Part shown: positions 16,361-25,147 of the stretch, in pieces
How the letters are laid out: every line of letters starts with the position of its first letter
Numbering within the stretch: the stretch's first letter is position 1
Source: Pseudomonas pudica
GTDB taxonomy: Bacteria > Pseudomonadota > Gammaproteobacteria > Pseudomonadales > Pseudomonadaceae
Length of the DNA stretch: 64,000 bases
Reading direction: 5' to 3'
NCBI RefSeq assembly: GCF_015680405.1
Contig: NZ_JADLJS010000009.1
Location: forward strand, 1-64,000
Position numbers and translations under genes: made by a program
Notes under the pieces: generated by a model
Seen by the model: only the letters and a program-made list of their open reading frames with translations
Told to the model about the DNA's origin: nothing
Database searches by the model: none

Positions 16361-17166
16361 ACAGCAGCCTTTGCGTGGGTTGGGTCAGCCACCGGCGCCT
16401 GGCGCCGCGCCCCCACGCCTTCCGCTACAGGATCGGCATGTTCTACCTGGACCTGGACGAGCAAGCCTGGCTGACAGGCCTGTCACGTTGGCTGTGGCGC
16501 TGGCGTCTGGCGCCGCTCAGCTGGCACCCGGCAGATTACCTGCCAGCTCGGACCCGCCGCGGCGAGACGCTGGCCCAGGCTGCACGTTCGCTGGTGCACA
16601 ACGCGACGGGAGAGATGCCTGAGGGGCCGGTGCACCTGCTCACGCAATTGCGTTGCTGGGGGCTGTCGTTCAACCCGGTCAGTTTCTATTTCTGCCATGA
16701 CCGCGACGGACGACTGACGGCAATCCTGCTGGAGGTGCGAAACACGCCATGGCGCGAACGCTTCCATTACGTGCTGCCGGTCAGCGAAAACCTTGCCAGG
16801 CCTTTCACTGTCACCAAGGCCTTTCATGTGTCGCCTTTCATGCCACTGCACATGGACTATCGCTTGCACTTTGCCCTGGACCCAGAGCGTGTGCGCATCC
16901 ACATGGAGAACTGGCAAGCCGATCGCAAGGTCTTCGAGGCCGACCTGGCCCTGCAGCGCCAGCCGCTGGATAAAGCCGCCGTGCACCGATACGTACTGGC
17001 CTTCCCCTGGATGAGCCTGCGCACGGTCGCGGCCATCTACTGGCAGGCACTGCGCCTGTTGTTCAAACGCACGCCCATCCATGACCACACGCCCAGCCAG
17101 AGTGACCTGGCGCTCGGCCATTCCTGCGAGGCCCCTGATGATGTCGAACCCCACCCTGAGCGTTAG
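16357..17166 (+). CDS. DUF1365 family protein
   Basis: The protein has 269 aa and starts at GTG 16357 with GGAG upstream, overlapping the FAD gene stop. The family landmarks are visible: SHRRLAPRPHAFRYRIGMFYLDLDE, then GLSFNPVSFYFCHDRDG, and VTKAFHVSPFMP. DUF1365 is nearly always found between an amine-oxidase-like gene and a CFA-synthase-like gene, as here. Its biochemical function is not established. No TM segments are evident. Its 3' end overlaps the next gene by 29 nt, indicating a compact operon. Confidence 0.88.
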   Translation: MNSSLCVGWVSHRRLAPRPHAFRYRIGMFYLDLDEQAWLTGLSRWLWRWRLAPLSWHPADYLPARTRRGETLAQAARSLVHNATGEMPEGPVHLLTQLRCWGLSFNPVSFYFCHDRDGRLTAILLEVRNTPWRERFHYVLPVSENLARPFTVTKAFHVSPFMPLHMDYRLHFALDPERVRIHMENWQADRKVFEADLALQRQPLDKAAVHRYVLAFPWMSLRTVAAIYWQALRLLFKRTPIHDHTPSQSDLALGHSCEAPDDVEPHPER

Positions 17167-18403
17167 CAAGTTCGCCGGCCTCGGGCCGTTGTTCGGTGGC
17201 CTGGCACGAAATGCCGTGCTCGCCCGCCTGGGCAGTCTGCGCCATGGCCATTTGCGCCTGCTCAGCCACGGGCAGCAATGGAGTTTCGGTGACGCCGACA
17301 GCCCGCTGCAGGCCGAGGTGGAAATCCTTGATGACATCACCTGGAGCCTGATAGCCGGCAATGGCTCGATCGGTGCTGGCGAAGCCTACATCCACGGCTA
17401 TTGGCGAAGTCCCGACCTGGCGCTGGTGACTCGCCTGTTTGTCGCAAACCTTGAGGTACTTGACACCCTCGAGGGTGGCCTGGCCCGCTTCGGCCGCCCT
17501 GCCCTGCGGTTGCAGCACAAACTCAACCGCAACAGCCGGCGCGGTGCCCGCCGCAATATCCTGGCGCACTACGATCTGGGCAATGCTCTGTTCGAGCGGC
17601 TGCTGGACCCCACCATGATGTATTCGGCAGCCCAGTTCGAACACCCTGAACAAACGCTGGAACAAGCTCAGTTGCACAAGCTGGAGCGCATCTGCCAGAA
17701 GCTGGAACTGTGCCCTGACGACCACCTGCTGGAAATCGGCTGCGGGTGGGGCAGCCTGGCGATCCACGCCGCCACCCGATATGGCTGCAAGGTGACCACG
17801 ACGACGCTCTCCGAGGCGCAATACAGCCACACCCTGCAGCGCGTTCAGGCGCTGGGGCTGGAGCAGCGCGTGAAAGTGCTTCGCGAAGACTACCGCGACC
17901 TTCAAGGCACCTTCGACAAACTGGTCTCCATCGAAATGATCGAAGCCGTGGGCCATCGTTACCTGCCGGTGTATTTCCGCCAGTGTGCCTCGCTACTCAA
18001 GCCCGACGGGCTGATGCTGTTGCAGGCGATCACCATCCGCGATCAGCGCTATGCACAGGCGCGGCGGTCGGTCGATTTCATCCAGCGCTACATCTTCCCC
18101 GGTGGCGCACTGCCTTCGTTGAGCGTGTTGCTGGATACTGCCAGCCGGCACACCGCACTCAACCTCTTGCACATGGAAGACTTCGGTCAGGACTATGCCC
18201 GCACCCTGCGGCACTGGCGAGAAAACCTGCGCCAGGCACGCGCTGCGTTGACGGACCTGGGCTATGACGACATGTTTCAGCGCCTGTGGGAATTCTACCT
18301 GTGTTACTGCCAAGGCGGTTTCGAGGAGCGCGCCATCGGTGTCGCGCATCTGCTCTGGGCAGCGCCCCAGGCACGGCGCGCGCCCTTGCCTGGCAGTGCC
18401 TGA
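17138..18403 (+). CDS. Cyclopropane-fatty-acid-synthase-like methyltransferase (UfaM-like)
   Basis: The protein has 421 aa. The SAM-binding motif LLEIGCGWGS is near 197-206, and the CFA hallmark HYDLGNALFERLLDPTMMYS lies at about 144-163. The N-terminal part (1-130) is the lipid-binding domain. Members methylate double bonds of phospholipid acyl chains, giving cyclopropane rings or, in operons of this type, methylated furan-fatty-acid precursors. Two adjacent ATGs (17138 and 17141) follow GAGG; an upstream frame is antisense-free but lies inside DUF1365. Placement in a light-regulated cluster suggests membrane protection from singlet oxygen. Confidence 0.85.
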   Translation: MMSNPTLSVSKFAGLGPLFGGLARNAVLARLGSLRHGHLRLLSHGQQWSFGDADSPLQAEVEILDDITWSLIAGNGSIGAGEAYIHGYWRSPDLALVTRLFVANLEVLDTLEGGLARFGRPALRLQHKLNRNSRRGARRNILAHYDLGNALFERLLDPTMMYSAAQFEHPEQTLEQAQLHKLERICQKLELCPDDHLLEIGCGWGSLAIHAATRYGCKVTTTTLSEAQYSHTLQRVQALGLEQRVKVLREDYRDLQGTFDKLVSIEMIEAVGHRYLPVYFRQCASLLKPDGLMLLQAITIRDQRYAQARRSVDFIQRYIFPGGALPSLSVLLDTASRHTALNLLHMEDFGQDYARTLRHWRENLRQARAALTDLGYDDMFQRLWEFYLCYCQGGFEERAIGVAHLLWAAPQARRAPLPGSA

Positions 18404-18891
18404 TGAGCCGTCGCTGGCTGCTCGCCAATGCCTTGTGGCTACAGGCTGGCTGGTGGCTGTGCGTATTGGGGGCCGAAAAACCCTTCCTGTCATTGCTTGT
18501 GATTCCTGGCCTGGCCGTGCACCTGAGCCTGTGTCCGGACGTCCACGCAGAGGTCAAGGCGCTGTTGCGCGTAACGCCGGTGGGATGTGTGCTGGACAGC
18601 GTGCTGGGCGCGCTGGGCGTGTTCGGTTTCGACACCTGGCCACTGCCGCTGTGGCTTGCGCTGCTGTGGCTGGTGCTGGCCAGCGGCATGCGCCACAGCC
18701 TGGCATGGGCCGACAGGCACTGGCGGCTCGGTGCGCTGGTGGGTGCAGTTGGCGGCCCTCTGGCCTATCTGAGCGGTGCGAGGTTGGCAAATGTCGACTT
18801 GCCCATGGGCACGCTGGAAACCGGACTGTTACTGGTGCCGATATGGGCCGCTACCCTGCCCCTGCTCGCGCGCCTCGCGGTGCGGTGCTGA
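18403..18891 (+). CDS. DUF2878 family membrane protein
   Basis: The protein has 162 aa with about five hydrophobic segments (around 5-22, 25-42, 62-80, 84-102 and 135-155) and conserved-looking [14 protein letters not shown] and [18 protein letters not shown] stretches. It starts at ATG 18403, sharing one base with the CFA-like stop (TGATG). DUF2878 proteins occur at the end of DUF1365/CFA-type operons; no activity is known. Its last 63 bases overlap the convergent DUF2256 gene. Confidence 0.8.
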   Translation: MSRRWLLANALWLQAGWWLCVLGAEKPFLSLLVIPGLAVHLSLCPDVHAEVKALLRVTPVGCVLDSVLGALGVFGFDTWPLPLWLALLWLVLASGMRHSLAWADRHWRLGALVGAVGGPLAYLSGARLANVDLPMGTLETGLLLVPIWAATLPLLARLAVRC

Positions 18892-19011
18892 CTTGCGGCA
18901 TCGTTCGGAGCAGTAGCGCACCTGCGCCCAGCAACGCGCCCAGCGCTTGCGCCAGTTGAACGGCCGCCCACACACCACGCAGATCTTGCTGGGCAAAAGA
19001 CCCTTTTTCAT
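18829..19011 (-). CDS. DUF2256 zinc-ribbon-like small protein
   Basis: This 60-aa protein has [18 protein letters not shown] followed by VRYCSERCR. That is two CxxC/CxxxC knuckles around an RWARCW core, the full signature of DUF2256. It is basic and probably zinc-binding. Its ATG (19009-19011) overlaps the stop of the photolyase gene, so translation is coupled. The C-terminal tail (after SERCRKSA) overlaps the convergent DUF2878 gene. Being tied to an FeS photolyase in one transcript suggests a role in DNA repair or in maturation of that enzyme; this is inference. Confidence 0.85.
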   Translation of the reverse strand: MKKGLLPSKICVVCGRPFNWRKRWARCWAQVRYCSERCRKSAPHREAREQGQGSGPYRHQ

Positions 19012-20534
19012 ATCGGCTGCGCCGCATCGAGTTGTGCCAGCAGTGACTGGCCACGCTGCCACACGGCATCGCGACGGTCAGCCGCCATGCCATCCAGGCT
19101 TCGATAGACCAGCGCCAGACGTGGGTTAGCCGAAAGTTCGGAGCGATGGCGAATCAGAAAATGCCAATACAAGGCATTGAACGGGCAGCCATCCTCCTCG
19201 GTCACGTGGTCAACCCTGTAACTGCACGCCTTGCAATGGTCGGACATGCGCTGGATATAACGACCACTGGCGCAGTAAGGCTTGGACCCCAGGTAGCCGC
19301 CGTCGGCGTACATCACCATACCAAGCGTGTTGGGCAGCTCGACCCAGTCGAAGGCATCCATGTAGACCGCCAGGTACCACTCACAAATCGCGGCTGGGGC
19401 GATACCGGCCAGCAAGGCGAAGTTGCCGGTGACCATGAGCCGCTGGATATGGTGAGCGTAGCCCAGGCGAAGGGTCTGGCCGATGGCCTGCTGCATGCAG
19501 CGCATGCGGGTTCGCCCGGTCCAGTAGAATTCCGGCAACGCTCGCTCGTTGCCCAGGTAGTTGAGCGCCGCATACTCCGGCATGCGCAGCCAGTAGATGC
19601 CGCGCACATATTCGCGCCAGCCGATCAACTGGCGAATGAAGCCCTCTGCTGCATTGAGCGGTACTCGCCCCTCGCGCCAGGCCTTGTCGACCTCGTCGCA
19701 CAGGCAACGTACGTCCAGAAGCCCGATGTTCAGCGCCGCACTGATGCGCGCATGGAACAGGTACGGCTCGCCCTCGGCCATTGCGTCCTGGTAGTCACCG
19801 AACGCCGCCAGGCCGAACTCCAGAAAGTGTTGCCAGAGCTGCAGCGCCTCGGCATGGGTCACGGGGTAGTCGAAACCGTCGATGGGTCCGTAGTGGTCGC
19901 TGAAGCGTTGGCGTACCAGGGCTATTACCGCGGCCGTGATCTGGTCCTGCTCGAAATGCGCGGCGAAGGGGCCACGCAGCTGTCGGGGCAAGGCCTTGCG
20001 ATTGTCGCCATCGAGATTCCAGGTTCCACCTGCCGGGCTACCATCAGGCTCCAGCAGCAGGCCGGTACGCTTGCGCATGCCACGGTAGAAGTGCTCCATG
20101 CGCAGTTGGCCGCGCTCCCGCGCCCAGCGCGCGAAGGCTTCGCGAGAACAGAAAAATCGCGTGTCGCGATGCCACACAAGCGGCAGTGCGGCATCGCGCA
20201 ACGCCTGCTCCAGGCGCCACTCACCGCATTCGGTCAGGTGAATGTGCGTGGCTCCCAGGGCTTGCTGCCAGCGCCGCAACTCGCCAACGATGCTACAGCT
20301 GTTGCCGTCATCGTCGAGTTGCACATAATGCACTTGCCAACCGCGCTCACGCAGCGCCTGGGCGAAGTGCCGCATGGCGCTGAAGATCAGGACGATCTTC
20401 AATGGATGATGCGGCACATACCTGGCTTCCCCTTCCACTTCTGCCATCAGCACAGCATCGCGGGCAGGATCGAGGGCTTTCAGGCTTGCCAGGTCGAACG
20501 AAAGCTGGTCACCCAGTACCAGGCCCAGGCGCAT
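19008..20534 (-). CDS. phrB: Iron-sulfur (6-4)-type photolyase / bacterial cryptochrome
   Basis: The protein has 508 aa of the FeS-BCP family (PhrB of Agrobacterium, CryB of Rhodobacter). N-terminal [16 protein letters not shown] is typical of the antenna-binding domain. The C-terminal FAD domain has [18 protein letters not shown] and [22 protein letters not shown] Cys set fit for a 4Fe-4S cluster is present: C in LLDVRC, then DHCKAC and DGCPFN. The family repairs (6-4) photoproducts or signals light. It is translationally coupled to DUF2256 and lies downstream of the chalcone-isomerase-like gene on the same strand. The symbol phrB is by family only. Confidence 0.88.
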   Translation of the reverse strand: MRLGLVLGDQLSFDLASLKALDPARDAVLMAEVEGEARYVPHHPLKIVLIFSAMRHFAQALRERGWQVHYVQLDDDGNSCSIVGELRRWQQALGATHIHLTECGEWRLEQALRDAALPLVWHRDTRFFCSREAFARWARERGQLRMEHFYRGMRKRTGLLLEPDGSPAGGTWNLDGDNRKALPRQLRGPFAAHFEQDQITAAVIALVRQRFSDHYGPIDGFDYPVTHAEALQLWQHFLEFGLAAFGDYQDAMAEGEPYLFHARISAALNIGLLDVRCLCDEVDKAWREGRVPLNAAEGFIRQLIGWREYVRGIYWLRMPEYAALNYLGNERALPEFYWTGRTRMRCMQQAIGQTLRLGYAHHIQRLMVTGNFALLAGIAPAAICEWYLAVYMDAFDWVELPNTLGMVMYADGGYLGSKPYCASGRYIQRMSDHCKACSYRVDHVTEEDGCPFNALYWHFLIRHRSELSANPRLALVYRSLDGMAADRRDAVWQRGQSLLAQLDAAQPI

Positions 20535-20578
20535 CGTTCAGGTTACCCCAGGCTGGTAAACGTTACCGCTATACAGAT

Positions 20579-21100
20579 TCATGGCACACCCTCCAGCAGA
20601 CGCTGACGCAGTTGTTGATCCCTGGCCCGTGGATCGAGCCAGATGGCGAAGAACGCCCGGGCAAAGTCCGCGTCGGCGATCACCCGGCTGAGTTTGCCAT
20701 CGACGTAGAAACGGCAGCCCTGCCCCGGCATGTACAAGCCGGTGATGCGCATCCCAGGGCGTACATCCACGAACGCCTGCTGCATGGCCTGGGACCACGC
20801 CGCGCGTCGCTGCGGCGTCAGGCCAACAGGATCCAGGCGGTACATTTCCTCGAGGCTGGCCTTCACCAGCATGTCTCTGGACAGCCTTCGGTGATAGGCG
20901 AGTTCAAGGGCAAAAGGCCGGTTCCAGTCCTGAACCGGCCCTGCTGCCCATAGCTGTGCGGTGTAAAGACGCAGGCCAAACCAGGTGAACTCACCGGAGC
21001 CCAGCCGTTGCGCCGCCGGGAGCTCCGCTCGCCAGTCCGCCGCCTCGGACAGGCCTGTCAGTAGCAGGCAAAGCCAGGTCCAACGAGCAGTGCGCCCCAT
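20579..21100 (-). CDS. Chalcone-isomerase-like periplasmic protein
   Basis: The protein has 173 aa with an N-terminal signal peptide (1-21, ending GLSEA) followed by a chalcone-isomerase-like domain (GSGEFTWFGLRLYTAQLW, MPGQGCRFYVDGKL, FARAFFAIWLDPRAR). The start at 21100 follows GAGG. Bacterial members are mostly of unknown function; some plant relatives bind fatty acids. It leads the minus-strand unit with the photolyase and DUF2256, transcribed from the promoter region carrying three TGTACA motifs. Confidence 0.82.
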   Translation of the reverse strand: MGRTARWTWLCLLLTGLSEAADWRAELPAAQRLGSGEFTWFGLRLYTAQLWAAGPVQDWNRPFALELAYHRRLSRDMLVKASLEEMYRLDPVGLTPQRRAAWSQAMQQAFVDVRPGMRITGLYMPGQGCRFYVDGKLSRVIADADFARAFFAIWLDPRARDQQLRQRLLEGVP

Positions 21101-21126
21101 GGTGACCTCGAGCACTCCAAAATACC

Positions 21127-21171
21127 TGTACAATATTGGCAATTATGTACAGCTTTTACCCGTATTGTACA
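21127..21171. promoter_or_regulatory. Three TGTACA motifs between divergent light-cluster genes
   Basis: TGTACA occurs at 21127-21132, 21146-21151 and 21166-21171, spaced 19 and 20 bp. The intergenic stretch is AT-rich and lies between the chalcone-isomerase-like and SDR genes. The hexamer and roughly two-turn spacing match those before the SnoaL-like operon, supporting control by one regulator. Confidence 0.5.
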
Positions 21172-21258
21172 ATTTTACGTGCCGACCCCGTAGCGACATG
21201 TCGGCGCAAGTGGTGAACAGGCGGACATACGGTGGTGCCAGGAAAAGGAGGCAGTTCA

Positions 21259-22029
21259 GTGAGCCTTGTCAATGACCTTCACTCTCCCGCCAACGTACTG
21301 GTCTGCGGAGCCAGCCAGGGGATTGGCCTTGCACTGTGCACGCAGTTGCTGGGGCGCGCCGACATCGGGCGGGTGTTTGCCGTCTCGCGACATGCCACCA
21401 GCAGCCCCGCGCTGGAAGCCTTGTTCGCCGAGCACCCGCGACAGTTGGTTCGCATCGATTGCGACGCCTGTTCCGAAGCGGAACTACAAACACTGGCGGC
21501 GCGGGTGAGCGCCTGCTGCGACCAGCTGAACCTTGTACTGTGCACGCTTGGCGTGCTGCAAGAGGCACCCGCACGGGCCGAAAAAGCGCTGACACAGGTG
21601 GACATGGCTGGGCTGCTGGCCAGCTTCACGACCAACTGTTTCGCCCCTGTCCTGCTGCTCAGGCACTTGCTGCCCTTGTTGCGACAGCAACCGATGACCT
21701 ATGTGGCACTTTCGGCGCGGGTCGGGTCGATCAGCGACAACCATCTTGGCGGGTGGTACAGCTATCGCGCCAGCAAGGCCGCGCTCAACCAGCTTCTGCA
21801 CACTGCGAGCATCGAACTCAAGCGACTGAACCCTGCTTCCACGGTACTATTGCTGCATCCCGGGACCACCGACACCCGCCTTTCCCAGCCCTTTCAGGGC
21901 AATGTACCGCCGGGAAAACTGTTCTCACCGGCATTTGCAGCGACATGCATCCTGGCGCTGGTGAGCCGACACGGTCCCGACCAGAGCGGTACATTCTGGG
22001 CGTGGGACGGCACACCGATTGCCTGGTGA
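21259..22029 (+). CDS. SDR family oxidoreductase (CsgA/C-factor-like)
   Basis: This 256-aa protein starts at GTG 21259, which has AGGAGG 8 nt upstream; an earlier in-frame start at 21232 has none. It has the SDR cofactor motif VCGASQGIG, an active-site Ser in VALSARVGS, and YRASK for Tyr/Lys. It resembles the atypical CsgA-type SDRs common in light/stress operons. Divergent from the chalcone-isomerase-like gene, it shares the TGTACA-bearing promoter region. Substrate unknown. Confidence 0.83.
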   Translation: MSLVNDLHSPANVLVCGASQGIGLALCTQLLGRADIGRVFAVSRHATSSPALEALFAEHPRQLVRIDCDACSEAELQTLAARVSACCDQLNLVLCTLGVLQEAPARAEKALTQVDMAGLLASFTTNCFAPVLLLRHLLPLLRQQPMTYVALSARVGSISDNHLGGWYSYRASKAALNQLLHTASIELKRLNPASTVLLLHPGTTDTRLSQPFQGNVPPGKLFSPAFAATCILALVSRHGPDQSGTFWAWDGTPIAW

Positions 22030-22060
22030 CGCCAGAGCCAGCATGGCTTGGCTTCTCTTG

Positions 22061-22615
22061 TCAGCTGAACACCCAGAGCACGCGGGTGGGCTTGTCGGTG
22101 AGGTTGGCGTAACGAAAGCTTGCGTGGGGTTGCAGCTGAAAACTGTCACTGGCGTGCAGCGTTACAGGCTCGCCGCCATCCAGCCAGACGGTCAGTTCGC
22201 CTTCGAGCACGAAGCAGCCCTGTTCCGAGCTGTCGTCCAGGTACTCCTCGCCACTGCTGGCCCCCGGCTCCAGGTGGCTGTCGAGCATGGAGAACGCGCC
22301 CGTTATGGTCGGGGATGCCAGCACATCGGTGATGCCACCGGCCAGGTGAAGGGTACGGCGCTCGTGAGGGCGGGTGACCCAGTCGAGCTCGCGTGGCTTG
22401 TCCAGCTTGTAGAAATAGGCCGTGGAAACACCGAGCTCTTCGCTGATTGCCGTGAGGTCGGCCACGGTTGGGCGGGATACGCCCCGTTCGACCTGGGAAA
22501 GAAAGCCCACCGAACGGCCGATGCGCTGGGCCAGTTCGCCCAGTGTCAGGCCTTTGAACTTGCGCAGGTCGCGAATCAGTACGGCCAGGCTTTCGATCTC
22601 TTCGTGCACTTTCAT
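22061..22615 (-). CDS. XRE-cupin transcriptional regulator (PuuR-like) 1
   Basis: The protein has 184 aa: an N-terminal XRE HTH (about 15-70, LGELAQRIGRSVGFLSQVERG) and a C-terminal cupin (about 110-180, GCFVLEGELTVWLDG). This PuuR-type layout is typical of repressors of polyamine catabolism. It is closely similar over its whole length to the regulator at 26522-27076, the two flanking the spu genes. I start it at MKVHEE (22615); a longer frame adds an unconserved extension. A REP pair separates it from spuC, so it probably has its own promoter. Confidence 0.87.
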   Translation of the reverse strand: MKVHEEIESLAVLIRDLRKFKGLTLGELAQRIGRSVGFLSQVERGVSRPTVADLTAISEELGVSTAYFYKLDKPRELDWVTRPHERRTLHLAGGITDVLASPTITGAFSMLDSHLEPGASSGEEYLDDSSEQGCFVLEGELTVWLDGGEPVTLHASDSFQLQPHASFRYANLTDKPTRVLWVFS

Positions 22616-22701
22616 GGTTGAATCGCGACTTTCGGATGGGAAAATTGATGCCCTGAAAAGTACATGATTCAACTCACAAAGCAAGATTCTTCATCGCGAT
22701 A

Positions 22702-22823
22702 TTGGGGCTGCTTTGCAGCCCTTCGCGGGCACGCCCGCTCCCACAGGGATCTCGCTTCTCCTGAACCCGGCGCCGCACCTGTGGGAGCGGGCGTGCCCGC
22801 GAAGGGTCGCAAAGCGACCCAAA
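22702..22823. repeat. REP-type inverted repeat pair
   Basis: Facing REP units (GGGCTGCTTTGCAGCCC hairpin then CGCGGGCACGCCCGCTCCC and its complement) lie between spuC and the upstream regulator gene. Confidence 0.8.
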
Positions 22824-22862
22824 ACCATTCAACTGACTGGCACCAGCCACAGGGCTCTTCCC

Positions 22863-24221
22863 TTACCGAACAGCCTCGTACGTCAGGTCCAGGCACTTGC
22901 GGGCCTTTGCCACCAGTTCGTCGATCTCCTCGATGCTGATCACCAGCGGCGGCGCGATGATCATGGTGTCGCCCACGGCACGCATGATCAGGCCGTTGTC
23001 GAAGCAGTACTGGCGACAGATCATGCCGACACCTTTGCCTTCATGACGCGCGCGGGTGGCCTTGTCCTTCACCAGTTCGATCGCGCCGAGCATGCCCAGG
23101 CCACGTACCTCACCTACCAGCGGGTGGTCGGCCAGCTCGCGCAGGCGTTGTTGCAGGTAAGGAGCGGTCTTGTCGTGTACCTGCTCGATGACCTGTTCGT
23201 CACGCAAGATCCGCAGGTTCTCCAGGCCCACCGCAGCCGCCACCGGGTGGCCGGAATAGGTGAAACCGTGGTTGAAGTCACCGCCTTCGCTGATGACCTT
23301 GGCCACTTCATCTCGCACGATCACGCCGCCCATGGGGATATAGCCGGAGGTAAGGCCCTTGGCGATGGTCATCAGGTCGGGCTTGAGGTCGTAGTAGTCG
23401 CTACCGAACCACTCACCGGTACGGCCGAAACCGCAGATCACTTCGTCGGCGACGAAGAGGATGTCGTACCTGGCCAGGATCTCCTTCACCTTCGGCCAGT
23501 ATGTCTGCGGTGGAATGATCACCCCGCCAGCACCCTGGATCGGTTCGGCAATGAAGGCGGCAACATTGTCCACGCCGACTTCGAGGATCTTCTTCTCCAG
23601 CTGTTCGGCCGCCCACACGCCGAAGTCGGCCTCGGTCATGTCGCCGCCTTCGCCATACCAGTATGGCTGCGGAATGTGCACGATATCCGGGATCAACCCG
23701 CCCTGCTGGTGCATGCCGCTCATGCCGCCCAGGCCCGCGCCGGCCAAGGTTGAACCGTGGTAGCCGTTGATGCGGCCGATGATGACCTTCTTGTTCTTCT
23801 GGCCCTTGAGCGCCCAGTAATGGCGGACCATGCGCAGCACGGTGTCGTTGCCTTCGGAACCGGAGCCGGTGAAGAACACATGGTTCATGCCTTGCGGGGC
23901 CACATCGGCGATCGCCTTGGCCAGTTCCAGCGCGGGCGGGTGCGCGGTCTGGAAGAACAGGTTGTAGTACGGCAACTGCTTCATCTGCTGGCTGGCGACG
24001 TCGGCCAGCTCATCGCGGCCATAGCCCACCGCCACGCACCACAGGCCTGCCATGCCATCGAGAATCTTGTGGCCTTCGCTGTCCCAGAGGTACACGCCCT
24101 TGGCCGAGGTGATGATGCGCGGGCCTTTCTCGGCCAGTTGCCGAACATCGCTGAACGGGGCCAGGTGGTGGTCGCGGCTCATGGCTTGCCAGGCAAGGGT
24201 CTGCGAATTCTGCTCACTCAT
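22863..24221 (-). CDS. spuC: Putrescine/polyamine:pyruvate aminotransferase (SpuC-like)
   Basis: The protein has 452 aa, class III PLP aminotransferase. The cofactor Lys lies in [15 protein letters not shown], the preceding Asp in [13 protein letters not shown], and [21 protein letters not shown] is the substrate/PLP phosphate region. SpuC converts putrescine (and related amines) with pyruvate to 4-aminobutanal and alanine. ATG 24221 has GGAG 8 nt upstream; a GTG three codons earlier is less likely. It is last of the spuB-spuA-spuC row. Other omega-amino-acid transaminases share this fold, so the substrate is inferred from context. Confidence 0.82.
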   Translation of the reverse strand: MSEQNSQTLAWQAMSRDHHLAPFSDVRQLAEKGPRIITSAKGVYLWDSEGHKILDGMAGLWCVAVGYGRDELADVASQQMKQLPYYNLFFQTAHPPALELAKAIADVAPQGMNHVFFTGSGSEGNDTVLRMVRHYWALKGQKNKKVIIGRINGYHGSTLAGAGLGGMSGMHQQGGLIPDIVHIPQPYWYGEGGDMTEADFGVWAAEQLEKKILEVGVDNVAAFIAEPIQGAGGVIIPPQTYWPKVKEILARYDILFVADEVICGFGRTGEWFGSDYYDLKPDLMTIAKGLTSGYIPMGGVIVRDEVAKVISEGGDFNHGFTYSGHPVAAAVGLENLRILRDEQVIEQVHDKTAPYLQQRLRELADHPLVGEVRGLGMLGAIELVKDKATRARHEGKGVGMICRQYCFDNGLIMRAVGDTMIIAPPLVISIEEIDELVAKARKCLDLTYEAVR

Positions 24222-24290
24222 TGACTTCACTCCATCAGGTTGCGCAGCCGTGCTGCGCAGGTACTTTTTTGTAATTGGTAAAGATCGCTG

Positions 24291-25064
24291 TCAGGCGGAC
24301 TTCAAGAGCATCTGGCGCAATACCGAGCGATGCCGGCAAGCCTTGCCAAAGGACTGGAAGATGGTCAGGTAGTGCGGGTTGTCCATGACCTGATACTCGG
24401 GGTGCCATTGCACGGCCAGGGCAAAACCTTTGCTGTTCTCGACCGAAATCGCTTCCACCAGGCCATCGGGTGCCAGCGCCTCCACTTTCAGCCCGGGGGC
24501 CAGTACATCGATGCCCTGGCCGTGGATGGAATTGACATCGATGACCGCCGGCAAGCCCATGCGGTCGAGCATGCCGCCGGGCTCTATATGCAGGGCGTGT
24601 CGCGGGCCATATTGCTTTTCGATGGGCTCACCCTTGCTTTCGCGGTGGTCCATGAACCTGCCGGTCTCATGCACCTTCTGGTGCAAGGTGCCGCCCAGCG
24701 CCACGTTCATTTCCTGGAAACCACGGCAGATGCCGAGCACCGGCACACCGGCGGCGATGGCCGCACGCATCAGCGGCAAAGTGGTGGCATCACGCAGCGG
24801 GTCGTGATGGGTGCCCGCTGCACTGGCCGGGCCGTTGTAGTGCAACGGTTCGATGTTGGACGGCGAACCGGTGAAGATCAGCCCATCCACCACGTCGAGA
24901 ATATCGGCGCTGTCCATCAGGTCTGCGAGGCTGGGTATCACGATGGGCAGCCCACACGCTGCCTGGGCCGCCGCGCGCGCGTACTTCTCGCTGATGGTCT
25001 GGGTTGCATGCAGCTCGATCATGCTGGTGCATGCGGTAATGCCGATAACGGGCACACGTGGCAT
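24291..25064 (-). CDS. spuA: Gamma-glutamyl-GABA hydrolase / class I glutamine amidotransferase (PuuD/SpuA-like)
   Basis: The protein has 257 aa of peptidase family C26. The nucleophile Cys lies in VLGICRGFQEMN, and the catalytic His in AVQWHPEY with Glu two residues later. It opens MPRVPVIGITACTS, as in PuuD, which releases GABA from gamma-glutamyl-GABA. ATG 25064 follows a strong AGGAAGAT site. It sits between the gamma-glutamylpolyamine synthetase and the aminotransferase, completing a gamma-glutamylation route together with dehydrogenase steps encoded elsewhere. Confidence 0.85.
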   Translation of the reverse strand: MPRVPVIGITACTSMIELHATQTISEKYARAAAQAACGLPIVIPSLADLMDSADILDVVDGLIFTGSPSNIEPLHYNGPASAAGTHHDPLRDATTLPLMRAAIAAGVPVLGICRGFQEMNVALGGTLHQKVHETGRFMDHRESKGEPIEKQYGPRHALHIEPGGMLDRMGLPAVIDVNSIHGQGIDVLAPGLKVEALAPDGLVEAISVENSKGFALAVQWHPEYQVMDNPHYLTIFQSFGKACRHRSVLRQMLLKSA

Positions 25065-25147
25065 ATCTTCCTCCGGCAAATCCATATTGCGCGTTGTATT
25101 GAAACGGTAGAAAGGCAGGGGGCAGCGGGGCTGCCCCAACCTCGCAC

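Noticed and set aside
20538..20580. A 14-codon frame (MNLYSGNVYQ...) just before the photolyase start
   Set aside because: It is too short, has no ribosome site, and is not needed to explain the adjacent gene.
22617..22673. GTTGAATC...GATTCAAC inverted pair upstream of the distal XRE gene
   Set aside because: The arms are only 8 bp and 41 bp apart, too loose to call an operator by eye.
24241..24280. A TGCGCAGCCGTGCTGCGCA hairpin followed by six T on the plus strand
   Set aside because: It would terminate plus-strand transcripts, but both flanking genes run on the minus strand, so it is not assigned as a terminator.
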